A stretch of DNA of 64,000 nt. Source: Casuarius casuarius. Lineage: Eukaryota > Chordata > Aves > Casuariiformes > Casuariidae. A program made the translations under genes and the position numbers. This document shows, piece after piece, positions 25,620 to 38,099 of this stretch. How positions within the stretch are numbered: the stretch's first letter is position 1; every line of letters begins with the position of its first letter. The stretch is taken from contig PTFA01000339.1 in NCBI GenBank assembly GCA_003342895.1, positions 778,657-842,656 of the forward strand, in the 5' to 3' direction. Under the pieces are notes generated by a model. That model was not told where the DNA came from. It ran no database searches and saw only the letters and a program-made list of their open reading frames with translations.

Positions 25620-25720
25620 CCTCACACAGGTTCTTTCTGTGGTGAAAAGAAGACCCTGGCGCACGTGTACTTTGAGTGCAGTGAGCTGCAATCCCTCTTC
25701 CAGGTCCTCTAGGGACTCCT
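25620..25720 (+). mobile_element. LINE fossil, RT zinc-knuckle remnant
   Basis: In the + frame beginning at 25629, the translation includes FCGEKKTLAHVYFEC and then SELQSLFQVL before a stop at about 25710. This matches the zinc-binding motif found after reverse transcriptase in many LINEs, C-x2-C-x7-H-x4-C, except that the first Cys position reads Gly (GGT for an expected TGT, a single base change). No reverse-transcriptase body is recognisable upstream, so this is a small dead remnant. The exact LINE clade is not assigned. Confidence 0.55.
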
Positions 25721-26089
25721 GCTTATGTTTCTCCCTTTGTAGTTTTATTTTCTTTTGATATATTTCCCAGTTTTGCCAATTTTCTCTTTAGATTTTCAAA
25801 TTGGGCTCATGCCTAGCAGGGACAATGTGCAAAAGCAGATTCCCAGGGAAAAGCACAGGAACAGAATGTGCATGTAGAGACACTTCCCCTGAAGAAATTC
25901 CCAGATGCCAAGAATTTACAGGTTAGGGATTTCCCCAGCCCAAGGTGGCATTGATAGTTTTAGTAAAAAAATCAGTGTTTTCTCTCTTGCTTAAACTGGC
26001 ATGGTATCCCCTTAGCCCCATTCAAGCTTTTTGCTTCCATGACATGGTGTAGCCAACAGTCCCACAGCTCCTGGTGACCACATCATAAT

Positions 26090-26400
26090 GGCATGAAGAA
26101 CTACATGCAGTGCTTTTTAAAATGCAACCAGCTGGCTTCGTTTGATGCCCCATTGTTGTCAGTTCTTGTCCACCCTTTCTCAGCCGCTTAATCTAGGAGA
26201 CCTGTAATGTATCCCTATCAGTTGCCTCTTTTCCAGACTGAAGAATCCCAGACTACTCTTTGCTCCTTGTATAACACCTTCCTCTGTCTTTGATTAGCCT
26301 TGATATAATTCTCTGAACCTTTTCTCGTTCTACTGGACTCCTTTTTGAGATAGAAGGGGGGCTGATCTGTGCCAGGATCTGGACTCAAAGGGCCACGAAA
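26090..26400 (-). mobile_element. ancient CR1-like LINE fragment
   Basis: The + strand reads as the antisense of old sauropsid CR1-type 3' ORF2 sequence. The block order is CCAGACTGAAGAATCCCAG, a CTCTGAACCTTTTC block, then CCTTTTTGAGATAG. Identity is low and boundaries are uncertain, consistent with an old insertion. Confidence 0.5.
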
Positions 26401-28181
26401 TCAGACTACTCTAGAAACCACTGCTTTCTTGCCATTCCTGTTCGTATGAGCTAAGAAAGAACATAAGCCAGCCAGATACATGATCAGATGAGTGTTAGTA
26501 AAGCAGCAGGACAATGCTTAGGTGAAGAAATACAGAAGCAGTCAGTGCTCTAGAAGATTATCTGCAATGGGCGGAGGATTTATTTATTCCTTAGCTAACA
26601 GCTGGGAGAAAAAGTATCAGTTTCAAAGGACAGAGATACACAATGGGAGATGGGAGGAGAGACCCAGCTGATGACAGGAGGATGTCTACAACATGAGTGT
26701 CTATGTCTGAGCTAATTCACTAGTTTCCCTTTATGGACGATGAATTTCCGTTCAACAATGGGCACTAAATAAGGTACAGCCTTTCAGAAAAGGACTATAG
26801 GGTGACTTCTATAAAAACATCATCTCAAATCTGCAGGATGGTCAACATGGCAAGCAGAACATCAGGAATTACTGCTAGAGACCAAGACAGAAAACACATT
26901 TGGAATAATGCATGCAATTCTGGTCTACCCGTTGACAGAGAAGATCCAGGGGAACCAGAGCAGAGTCCAAGGATAATGACAAATGGCATTAATAAAGGAG
27001 GACTAGAACTCCATCTAGAAAAGAGGTGACACACGGAGAAACAATAGATGTAATGAATTGTATTGAAAGAGGTGATCAGGGAATGTTTATTTCCTATTTC
27101 TTCTAATACTAGCTTATCAAAGGAAATTACCAATGAAAGCAGGAAGTGCAACAGAGGAGCTGCTTGTTCAATCTAGAGGTAAAACTTGAAGGACAAACTG
27201 GATTCAGACACCAGTTTGGAAAATTCTTGGAAGAAAAAAACATCTGGAGTCTGTCAGAAGTGTGAACACAAGTCTTACCTGGGCAGCTGCCCATAGTTGT
27301 AGTTCACAGAGGTGTGTTCAGGAAAGGACCACTTATGACTCGGTCAGTCCAGGAGCACCTGATACTGTCCATAGCTGGAAACTATTGAGCTAGGATGCTT
27401 GCTGTGGTCCAAGTGTGTCCTTTCACATTCCTGTGAGAGAGGAACAGTTCAGCAGAAGCAAGAAATCATTCAGCATGTTTGGCCAAGGGTACACCAGGAG
27501 AAGTCTTCCCAGGACAGGCAGGCTATATAACACTCCAAACTTTGAGGATGTCAGGATGTAGGGGATCACTCAGCTGACATGCCTTGCTCCCAATTTTTGT
27601 CATTTGTTGCACTAAACATCCTACCCAGTCTCTGGGAAATGCTGTGGGCAAGCTAGAGTTGTTAGTATTAACTCCAGCATTAATAAGAAGTCTGCATAAT
27701 AATTATCATCTCAGATTATGAAGTATTGCAGAAGAGATGTGACCTCTCTCTTGGGATGAATGAACTTCCTATAAGCACAACAGAAAAGTGAAACATCATT
27801 TAGATCCTGGCGATGAGCCAGATGAACTCTGTGCTCCATAGAAGCCAACTGTAAATTGCACGTGAATTAGAGTAGGTTGTTCAGTGCCCCCGAAATGGTG
27901 GGTCCACTTCCTTGTCCACTTCCTCTTCTCTGGTGTCTCATTAAGCAGACTCTGGGCAAGGTGCTTCAAAGCATTTGTGCTGGCCCAGCTCCAGTCTTCC
28001 TTCTGCTGAGAAAGGGAAGGTCTTTTGTTCTGTGGGTTAAGACGTATGCGCACGACATGGGGTGCTGCGCACCCCCTCCAAAGCATGCGTCCTGCTGCCG
28101 GGTGCCATGTTAACACAGCACAGACCAAAGCCATAATGGAAGAGAGGCTCTGATGGCTGGATCTAGAACTGGAACATTTAC

Positions 28182-28198
28182 CTTTGATACTCTTTGAT
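28182..28198 (+). promoter_or_regulatory. tandem TCF/LEF-type sites
   Basis: CTTTGAT occurs at 28182-28188 and again at 28192-28198, ten bases apart, so both would face the same side of the helix. The wider contexts, CCTTTGATA and TCTTTGATC, fit the TCF/LEF consensus well. About 5 kb upstream of a Wnt gene this could serve feedback control, but function is not shown. Confidence 0.25.
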
Positions 28199-31100
28199 CA
28201 GGACAGGGTTGGATGAACTAATTTACAACTTATATGAAGACAGAGGTTGGTTTTGCAAAGCCCCTGGATGGGAAAATGCTAGTACTGGTTCTGCTGCCAC
28301 ATTCTCAGTAAGACAGAGAATACCAATCTCTTCCATCTGCCACCCAGGCTTGAAGCTTCCTGTTAAAGCAGCTGATGTGCTGAACTTTGCAGTCTTCTCT
28401 TACATGGGAGATTCGGCCTTTGAGGCTGCGGCACAGCACAGATGACTTTTATATTTTAGAAGAAACACAGTTTTAAAATGTGTAATTTATGACCTCTGCT
28501 CCACTTTAACCACCTCCTTAAATTCTGCAAAGCTGGGGAATTAGCCTCTACAGTCACACTGACATTCTTCTCCCTTCACCAGGAGACGATTTAGGAACTC
28601 TGTTATTTATGTATACAATAGTTCTACTATTATATAACACATCATCAATATCTGAGTGAGTGAGGAAACTCCTGTGAAGCCAAACTCCATCACAGAGAGA
28701 TATTGATTAAGAGCTTGTCTTCAAAGCCATTCAAAATACCATTTCTCAAAAACCTTACTGTATGTGCTTCTTTCTTGTATATCCACTAGAAGACAGGTGG
28801 CAGCTGAAATTCAGTTAAAGCTCTACGAAATTCCATAGTTAAAAAGCTATGTAAATTGTGCGTTTGAAATAAGTACTAATATAGAAGCTTGCACAGAATG
28901 GCTGTAGGATAGTGAACAGAGCATTAACAAGCCACTAACTTGGAAAAACATCTGTTTTAGGACAAATATGGCCATTGTGCCTTCTAAAATGTTATCTCTA
29001 AAAGTGCTTTCAAATCAGCTCAACTCAAACAAGCTGAAACTGGGCAGAAATCTCCTGTACTGTGCAGGGTGCAATGAGCAGGGCAGTCAGAATAGCCCTC
29101 TCACCCATACAGATAAATCACTGCCTTCCTGGTTTCCCCAGTTTTTCTTCCCCCAATGTCTTGTTGCACCCTTCTCCTCCCACATCCTCAGCACATCTGA
29201 GCCTCAGCCTTGTCTCTGACAAAGCCCACATCATTACTCTTCCCTAACCTTTCCATTCCTGCTGCCACCACAAAGCGTTGCCTGGCCCATGTGCTTGGCC
29301 ACCCATATTCCTGCTCTTTGGTTTGCCTCGTGCCCACTTCTACCACCGTTTTCTCCTCCTCTAGGCCTGCCCAGTCCCTCCTGACATCTCTTTCGCTGCC
29401 TCAGACACCAACTTACTTTTCACTTTATCCTCCATCTGACCCACTTCTTCACTGATAAACCAAACACCTGCAGGTTTCTTGCATTTTGCCCCATCAGCAT
29501 CTCCACAAATGCACTCCTCTCTCCTTGCTTGAGCCACCTTCCCTCCTAACACTTGTCTCTCTCACAGCTTGTACCTTAGGCAGAAGTCATGGGAAGAAGT
29601 CCTGCTACAGTGGCTCCCCTACAGAACCAAGAAAGGAGAGAGGTCTGGAGAAGAGATGATCTCTCATGTCACCCTCTGTGCTGTTCATTTGACATGTCTT
29701 GCTGCAGACCTCGACTCCATTGGTCCTGCTACTGTGGCTTGGGATGAAAAACAGTAATAGGTACAGGTAGGGGTTGTCCTGCCTTAGCCCGCCACCTCTC
29801 CCAGAGCTTCCTTTGCTGGCAGAAAGAAGCAGGACCAAGAAGGACATGGTCCCTACATAAAAGATCTACTGCAGGGCATGAGAACATACACAGCTTGCCC
29901 AGTTTCTTGACCTTCCCTCCCATCAGCTCCTCACTGTGGGCATCACCTCAGCAGTATCGTAACATGCACCGTTAGCTGCGACCTTATGGCCACAACTCTA
30001 ATACCAAAAAGCATGGCTGCTCCCTCCACCTGCCCTACAGCTCCCACCACCTCCCCAGATCCTTATACACTATTTGAGGTTCTCTTCTTCACACCAGCCA
30101 GAAGGCAAAATGTCTTCTGCCTACTCTAACTCTCCCACTATAAGTAGATACTGCTGAAGATGTGAAAATCTGGCTGTGGTTGTGGCCTCCAAATTATATG
30201 GCAAGGTCCGCTTCCTCACATCAGAGACACTTTCCAGGAGGCATAAGACACATGTGTCCTCTTCCCCACCACTGCTCACCTTCCTCCCTTGACAGCCCTC
30301 AGTAAGCTGGTCTTTCCTTCAGTATTGTCTAACGAGGGTCTAAGACCCATACTGCAGCATATAATAGTCTTCTGCCGGCACTTCATCACCCAGATCCTGG
30401 CAGGTCCTTTTCATCCTTCCTGAAAGGGTCCCTTTAGGGGTTGCATAGTCCTATGGGGTCTGTGCTTCTATCCCTCTCCATACTAAGCTTCCTCTGTCCA
30501 CCAGGGTTCATAAAACAGACTTTGCTAAGCCAGTTCAGTAGGACTGAAGCAGGTCAGGGAACACCCAGGCAGCTCCACTGATACCCTGTGGACTGCACGC
30601 AGTGCTGAGCACCTAGGAGGAGATAATGGTGTCAAAGCTTCTTGGGGATCCTGGGAAGAGGAACCTTGGCTGCTTCAGCAGTCAAAGGTTTGGGGCTCTG
30701 TCACAGCAGAGCACCTGAATTTGGAGAGCAAGTCCCAGCTCAGGAGGATGACTGACCACCAGAAGGATCATTGTAGCCTTCTTGCCTGAAATATGGAGAC
30801 TTGACCATGGCACTGGCAGGCATGGCACTTTCGATGTGTTCCCAGTCTCAGATTCAGAGACAGGTGGCCACCTTCTTCCTCGTCTTTCCTTTAGTGGCAT
30901 CTGGCTGGCGATGTCTCTGCACTGTGGCTGAACACTGGAGCTGAAGAATATTTCCAGCTTCAAAATTGTGTTCTCTGATGTGCTCTCAACAAATATTAAT
31001 ATCCATGCTTCCTTAAAGCTTATGCTAGTACCCTCTGAAGGCTGCCATTGTAGCAAGAAGTAAAACCAGAAACGGTTATCGAAATCAGCTCCCTCCTAAT

Positions 31101-32759
31101 AATTTGTATACAATTTGATGAAAAATAGCATCAAAAGATACTCCTATGAAAACACCCCTAGAGGGGAAAAACTAAGTCATTGAGTCTCTGTGTCCCATCT
31201 AATGAGCCCTGCCAAGAGATGGAGCAAAGTTTCTCAGCTGGGTAGGCAAAATTGAATTTTGCTGCTGCTTGAATGTTTGGGCAAGAAGATTTGAGGCTGC
31301 AGCAGACAGGTTCCAAGAGACAGGCCATGGGGAGTCAGTAGTGCCCTGGGAAAGTGAGGAGTGTTAGGTGTTGAGGAGCTCTGTAAAGGGTGAAGACATC
31401 TGGGTTGTCCTTCTTCTCCCCATTTTTTTCCCTCCCTCATGGGACCTCAGATCATCCTTTTCTGATATGCAGCCACATATCTTCACCCTCCTCTGCTTCC
31501 CTTCCTAAAAAACAACCCTATTCATCCCCTTGCACCTCCATGCTTCTAGTGATATGGCTGAGTTCAAGACAGAGCATGGGAGGAGAGTAAGACTTTCTCT
31601 TCTTACTGTAGCTGGACTGGTGTGAGATGGTGACTGTTAGTGTTGTCCCTGCATACCTTGATCCCTCTCCTAAAATCACCAGTCACTGAAGCAGGGCTCT
31701 GCAGGCAGGATATGGGTCAACTCATCTCTGTCTTCTAGTCAGAGCACACTAGGGTCTGCAATCCTGGAATTAAGTCGGGGGAGAGACAGGGCGCAGTGTC
31801 ACACTAATATATCACCTACATGGCATTACAATGAGACATGCAGCACCTCACCTGCTCCTAGAGATCTTACTGTGCAGTGCTGCCTTTTGCTTGGTACGAG
31901 TCTCCCAAGTTTTTGGGTTTTGGAAGTCTGCATGCAGATGCTCTATGTTGATTCCATTCTGTGTAAAACAGCGCACTGGGTCTGCGGTAAAAAGCCATGC
32001 TGGTGTGGACTCGTGTAGTTGGCCTGAACGGTGTTATGAACAACTTTGGCAAGGGAGCCAAAGGCTGACTCCCATACCTACATGTTCTGAAAAGAAAATG
32101 CTTCTAGATCTCCCTCTCTCTGCCAGTCTTAGGCAGAAGCATGGTTAGAGGTGCTTTGCCCTGGGAAGACCTGCTGCCAGGAGCCCCTGTGTAGGAAATC
32201 CAAAAGAAAAAGCCCGAGTATGGGCAGGAGAACAGCAGTGGCCTCAGTAGTAGAAAATAGGTCTCAGTAGTACCCTTCCCATCATGAGATGTTTGAAGAC
32301 ACTGCTGCAGGGATTACAGCTTCAACACGTGTTCTTTAAATATCACTATGAAGTGCTGTAGTTCAAAAGCTTGCACACACTTTGTCCCAGAAATTTCCCA
32401 GAAACACAAGCTGATGAGCATCCTTCCCACCAACATTTCTATGAGATGTTGCTTGTGCAATGCATGTTTGGTTATAGGTGCCTGGGGGAACATGCTCCAG
32501 AGCATGTGTTTGAATCTACCTGCTGTGTCTGTGAACATCAACGCACCTGGCAGCAAACTTGAGTGGAAGCAGGAATGTGTTGGGTGAACACCAGGTGCCT
32601 GGACACTTCATCTTTTCCTTGACGCATCAGGTTGCTCTGCTGCACTGCTGGCTGCCCGCAGTCATGCTACACTGCCAAAGGCAGCGGTAAACCTTGGGAG
32701 TAAGACATTCCCCCACTCCATATGTCGTTATTATTGTGCACGGTGCTGCTGAGCATCCT

Positions 32760-33165
32760 TGAGCCCGGTATGGAGACCGCCAAGCCCCTGCCCACCTCCC
32801 GCAGGTACCAGGCGCGGAGGCCGCTGCTGGACAGCTCGCAGGGAAGGAGGGACCTGGCCAGGCTCGGCCAGGCACCCCATCCCCGAGGGCTGCCGGGGCT
32901 CCGGGGACAACCCACCGCCCCGGGGCCGGGGGCGGGGGGGTGTCTGTGGGGCGGCTGCCAGGGGGCCGGCAGGTCCCTCCGGAGCCCCGGGCCCCGCGGG
33001 TGGGCTCGGTGCCCGGCGCCGAGGCATCCCCGGCGGCGGGGGGACGGGACGGGACGGGACGGGACGGGACGGGACGGGAGGAGGGGGCCGCCCCGCCTCC
33101 CGCTTAAAGAGCCGCGGCGCCGGGCGGCCGGGCAGCGAGCTGCGGAGCGGCGCCGCGCCGGCACC
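32760..33165 (+). promoter_or_regulatory. WNT9B: WNT9B promoter and CpG island
   Basis: This is the only strong CpG-dense, GC-rich block in the window. It continues past the N gap to about 33.6 kb. Directly upstream of the initiator codon are a GC-box (CCGCCCCGCC at 33088-33097, SP/KLF type) and a TATA-like TTAAAG at 33104-33109. Transcription probably starts within the 60 bases before the ATG, giving a short 5'UTR. A GGGAC pentamer array sits just upstream. The promoter assignment is inferred from position and composition. Confidence 0.7.
33041..33080 (+). repeat. (GGGAC)7 pentamer array
   Basis: Seven perfect GGGAC units followed by a GGGAG variant, ending about 85 bases before the WNT9B initiator codon. 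Seven regularly spaced GGG runs give it strong G-quadruplex potential. Confidence 0.95.
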
Positions 33166-33342
33166 ATNNNNNNNNNNNNNNNNNNNNNNNNNNNNNNNNN
33201 NNNNNNNNNNNNNNNNNNNNNNNNNNNNNNNNNNNNNNNNNNNNNNNNNNNNNNNNNNNNNNNNNNNNNNNNNNNNNNNNNNNNNNNNNNNNNNNNNNNN
33301 NNNNNNNNNNNNNNNNNNNNNNNNNNNNNNNNNNNNNNNNNN
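33166..33342 (+). CDS. WNT9B: WNT9B exon 1 (start codon, rest in assembly gap)
   Basis: The sequence before the gap ends in GCCGGCACCAT. This is a good Kozak context in which the AT at 33166-33167 is the start of the initiator ATG and its G is the first N (33168). The 175 N run to 33342. In the family, exon 1 of WNT9B encodes the secretory signal peptide and ends two bases into a glycine codon. Exon 2 here begins with the third base of a codon, which agrees. About 77 coding bases plus the splice donor are therefore expected inside the gap. The GC-rich sequence after 33343 has no Wnt coding similarity and is read as the start of intron 1. The gap, not a mutation, explains why no signal peptide is visible. 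Confidence 0.75.
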
Positions 33343-36300
33343 CCCTAGCGCCGCCTCCGCGCAGCGCCGGCGGGGGCCGCCGAGGGGAGGGGGACGGCGC
33401 GGAGGCTCCGCGGAGCCACGAGCCCGGCTGCGAGCGCGGGGAGCCCGGGGCAGGGGCAGCGCGGAGGCTGCAGCGCGCGGCGGAGCGAAGGCGCGGAGGC
33501 TCCGCGCGGGTGTCTGCTCCGTGGGCGCTGGGGGTGCCCGGAGGCCGGAGACCCCCGAGTCCGGCTGGTCGCCCACCTGCAGCGCCCGGTGCATCCACGC
33601 ACCCTGGTCCCCGCGGTGGCACCCCGCGCTGAGGGGCGTTTTGGGGAGAGAGATGGGAGCAAGGGGTTCCCTGGGAGGTTTGGAGAGCGGCGATGGTGCT
33701 GGGTGCTCCCAGGAGCCCCGCCGTGCACCCAAGGCACCCAGGGGAAGGGGCTGGGGGGACGGTCCCAGGGGGCAAGAGCGGGATGGAAGACTGCTATTAG
33801 GGTGGAGCAATAGGGAGAAAAGCAGTGACTTTCCACATTCCTGGAACTGTGTTTCTGTTCAGGAGGTGAAATTACCCCAGGACAGTTTCTGGCTTTGAAA
33901 TCTGTCTCCAAACTGCTTCCCTGCAGGGAAGAAGGTGGGAGAGGGGGACTGGCAAAGGGAAGCGGGGCTCGGCAGACAGGGTATAGCTGACATGGGAGCT
34001 GCGGCGCTCCGCGGGGCTGGCGAGGACTGAGGGCGCGTGCCGGGGCTCAGCGAAGCAAAGCTGATGCTTCAGCGCAGGATGCTGCTCAGGATCACCTGGG
34101 TGCGATTGTTGCTGGGCACATGTCAGGCTCAGAGCTTCAACTTCCACCCTCACCCCCCATTCCTGTCTTTGTATTTTAATTTTTCTTGGGTTAAAGATGA
34201 AGAGTTTTTAACAAGTTGGGTCCGCACAGAATTTCCCCTGGAGAAGTGTTTTGTTTTCTGAGTAAGCTGCTTCACACACAGGTTTTCAGACTCTTATGGT
34301 AAGCAGAGCTGTTAGTGCATATATCGAAATGAGTGTTGGGAGATGCACGAGTATTAATACACTCAAATCCACGGCTGTGTGTGAGTGTAATGTTCAGGAC
34401 AGAGCTGTGCTGACTTACACGAGCAGAGGATCTCGGTCCCTCTCTGCTGATCCTCCCGTCGCGTGCCAGTCTCTTCTTCCTACATTCACTTGCAAGTGTC
34501 TGCTGGCTTGGCACCTTTATCTAGGACAATGATTGCTATTTCACTTTTGCTTGAAAGCGTCCTTAGATCAGGTGGATTTTAAGTTTATTAATTATATTAT
34601 TTAGCCTAACTCATATCTAAGTGCATGATGACAGGGAAAACTCTACCTTTCTTGCTGCTTGGTCATTTGTAATGTGTGTATAGGCATATTCTTTTTATGG
34701 ATTTGGGTTGCAGTGAGTGTGGCTTTCCGGTTACGGGAAGCATGTGCACACAGATATACTAAGTGGAAGCAAATTTATTCGTATTTCCTTTTCAGATAAC
34801 TCATGCAAAGCAATTACTGACTATTGCTCAGGCTGGATTCAGTTGCTAAAGCAACCTGAATGATGATTCTTTTTGTAACAATGATCTTTTGGGTATGAGC
34901 TGCTTTCTAGTCATATGAAATTTGTGTGTGCTGTCTTTTGATGGTGTATATCTCAGAATTTGTGGCTGTGGTTTCACTTTTTTGTGGTTCTTTTTTTTTT
35001 CCTTGAGGGCTTTTGACACGGGCATGTGCTGTGCATTCTCACCTTTTTGCTTTCATCTATTTAAAGTCACAAGGAGGAATACGAGACAGAAATGAAAGCC
35101 TAAGAACTGAACGAGTGTTTGGTGGTGATTAATAATGAGATAGAGGGATGCTTTCAGCACAAATTGGAGTCGATGGGCTAGAGGGGAACTTGAATATCTT
35201 AGAAGTGTTGATATGAATGCCTGATGTGACTCAGTCTGGGAGAAATGTAATCTCATCTCCAAAACTGCTACCAAATTGGAGGGGCCCTTAGGCTCCGGTT
35301 CAGTAGTCTATGCCTAAGCTTTGCTGCATAGGAAAGACTTAGACATGTCAGTCAGATCTTTGCTTTCCAAACCTTTTTATTAAGAAAACCTTAGCGAAAT
35401 AAGGACACCTTAGAGACAGTAAAGGAGGCATTTGTGTGGCTATCGTTGGAGACAGGGCCTGAGCTCTTTGGGTTGTATACTGTGGATTTGGCAAAGGTGG
35501 TGGACTGCTGGCTGACACTGCTACTGTCAGTAGTCATACTAAAATACTACCTGTGTTTGGTTCTGGCGGGACAAAGGTAAGGCAAGAAGTGCACAGGGTG
35601 GTCCAGCAAAAATGGCCAAAGAGCCTGGGAAAGATGAAGATCATCTGTAACTATATAGAGCAGAAGTCTTGCTGGGGTGAACATAGCCTTGCAATGGAGA
35701 AATAATGGCATCTGTCAGCAACCCATTGCTTGTAAAAAACAGTTTGGGAGATGTTAGAGGGTAGAGAGTGCTTCATATCTAAGAGGGCAGCAATTTCCCT
35801 CTTCCTAGAATTAGGTCAGGGCAGATTTTTAGAGAAGACCCACTTCAGGCAGGATGTTGTTGGGTGGGCAGAGGCAACAAAGCCTTCTGCTGGAGAGATC
35901 TCCAGGAGTGGGCTGTGACACGTCTCATTCACTGGCCCATTTGGCCTATGCTTTGTGGGCAGCAGGAGCTGTCACAGCATTTCTTTTAAATCATCCCGAG
36001 ATACCTGTGGTAGGTGCAGGAAGTGCCAGGCATCCTGGAATTTCACATTATGTCCTACCTTGATTCGCAGCTCCTCTTTATTCATCCCATGTGTGTCCCC
36101 TGTAGGTAATGCTTTGTGTGTGCCATCAAAGTCAGTGGCACAACTGTTGCTCCTTTACATGAAGAAAAGTTTTGGCTCTTGAATTGATTTGTGTTTGTTG
36201 ATCCCTTAGAGAGTGAAAGGAACATGTGACTTGCAAATCTATTAAAGCTTGGGCTTGCTTGTGTCAGGCATGGTTTAGAAAATAACATGTCAGATGACAT

Positions 36301-36396
36301 CTTAATATAAATACAGGTACCTTCGAAAACCCTGTCCTCACCTCCTCAATAGCTTTCTAGAGATTTCAAATAAGCTTTCATCCAGCTAGCTTATTC

Positions 36397-36399
<3 letters not shown>

Positions 36400-36431
<32 letters not shown>
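36400..36431 (+). repeat. (TA)n microsatellite
   Basis: About 16 uninterrupted TA units, able to form a cruciform. Confidence 0.95.
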
Positions 36432-36434
<3 letters not shown>

Positions 36435-38099
36435 AATACCCTTACAATATACTTTTTCCTACTTCTTTGGTAACTGTAATTGCAGCGTTCCCTTGTTGAA
36501 TCTACTGTACCAAATCTGCTACAAATAGGGACTGTCCAGCTCTAAATGCTCCTGGAAAAAAATTAGCATTAAATTGCACCTCTGACAGATAAACTAAAGG
36601 TCCATATTAGTTACAGGCTGCCTAAACATTCCTGAAAGTACAGTATATTGGGACAGTTTGTTACAGCATCTTTTTTGCATTGTCAGTCAGACAGAATGCT
36701 GGAATATTAAAAAGGGTATGTTAGCAGAAAGAGTAGAAATGAAGGGGAAAGGAAAGTTTCAATAAATACTTGAAGAGATGGAGTCTGTAGTGTTTGGCAC
36801 AGCGGAGAAGATGTGGGGCTCTTGATGCAAAGAATATTTAAGGGCTTTCCACAAATGCTTTTTGATCATCTTTAGTTCTCAGAGTCTCTTTAGTTATGAC
36901 CTCAGGGCATCATAACTTCTAAAAATTCACCAGGTTGTGCTGAGTGTTTCTTCTAGGGGACACTTCAGAGAATGCAACCAGTTCAGAGCTAGGCTGAAAA
37001 TCTGGTCATCAGCGCAGTGATTGACCTGAGCGCTGGCTTGGGTTAGTCAGCAGCACAGACTGCACTGTCCCTGAAATCAAGAGCTACACAGATATGATTT
37101 CATGTGATGGAGTTTAGATGGGGAAGGATTTAAACCAAGGATGTCCAGACTGTGGGAGCCTAAAGCAAATAAGGAGGAAGCAACCAGTACAGTTGAGTGA
37201 CCTAATTCAGCTGGTGAGTAGACACTAACCATGGCAGTTCCCAACTAGTTCCCACAGTTGGGGAGTTCCTGCACCAGATTGCATACCTCTCCTCCCAAAA
37301 CAGTCAGCTCTTCCTCTGTGAGATATTTATATGTTCTTCTCTGTGGAGTTTCGGGAGGATTCTTTTTTATAAAAACAAGTCTGCATCTGGACACATCATC
37401 TGTTGCTGTTCCCAGAAAGGGTTTGCAGCAACAGAGAGAGCTTAAGGGCTGGAAAGCCCAATGCCAAGGACTCCAACTCATAACCTCAGGTAACTGTATA
37501 AATCTCACTTCAGTTTTTAATTCAAGCTCTTGTTCTTTGTGAGGAGCAAAAAGCTTGACAACAGACCTGGAGAGCAGCAGTTATATCAACATCTACCTGA
37601 AGGTCTGAAATGAAACTCTGAAGGAGACAAATAAAAAACCTTTGAGAGCAATAGCTTATCCCAAGGTGCTGCTTTGGGGATTTCTGCCACCTTCTCTGTA
37701 GAGAACTGATGATACAGAGCACGGGAGACCAGCCCACTTAGGCAAGCTGATACAACATTGCTTTTGGCTATCCATTTGTCCAGGGACAAGTATTGACGAT
37801 TAAATCATGTTGCTTCTGAAAGGATTAAAACTCCGTGCCACTGAGCTGCTAGGGAGAGAGGATAGCTGAGGACCCCGCGTGCACCTTAATTTGATCTGTC
37901 ATTGTCCAGTGTTATCCTGGCCTTTCCTGTATGCTTGTTGCAGGAATCTGGGGGGTGTGGATATTTCTGTGGAACATGAAAGGCCTGTGAAATCAGATAT
38001 GAAGTGCTGTTGTGGCTCCCTTTGATTTCTTTCCTTTCTTGGGAGAGGGAGAAAAAGCATATTTTTAAGGGTTTTAAAGACCTTTCAGATCCAGAGGAC

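Larger units (their letters stand above)
19605..32759. other. intergenic 5' flank of WNT9B
   Basis: No coding exon was recognised. Supported elements inside it (CR1 pieces, microsatellites, a LINE zinc-knuckle fossil and motif clusters) are listed separately. From about 28970 to 29560 the + strand is unusually rich in C and T. Short frames such as 22396-22851 and 31831-32148 have no family signature. Confidence 0.5.

Noticed and set aside
1..33000. Search for WNT3 exons on the minus strand
   Set aside because: WNT3 is a neighbour of WNT9B in mammals, but no Wnt cysteine blocks and no second CpG-island first exon occur in this interval. It is presumably outside the window.
32722..33898. Long open frames on both strands over the CpG island (up to about 380 codons)
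   Set aside because: They run through the N gap, exist on both strands, and consist of Gly/Arg/Pro/Ala stretches expected of GC-rich non-coding DNA. The real coding start here is the WNT9B ATG at 33166.
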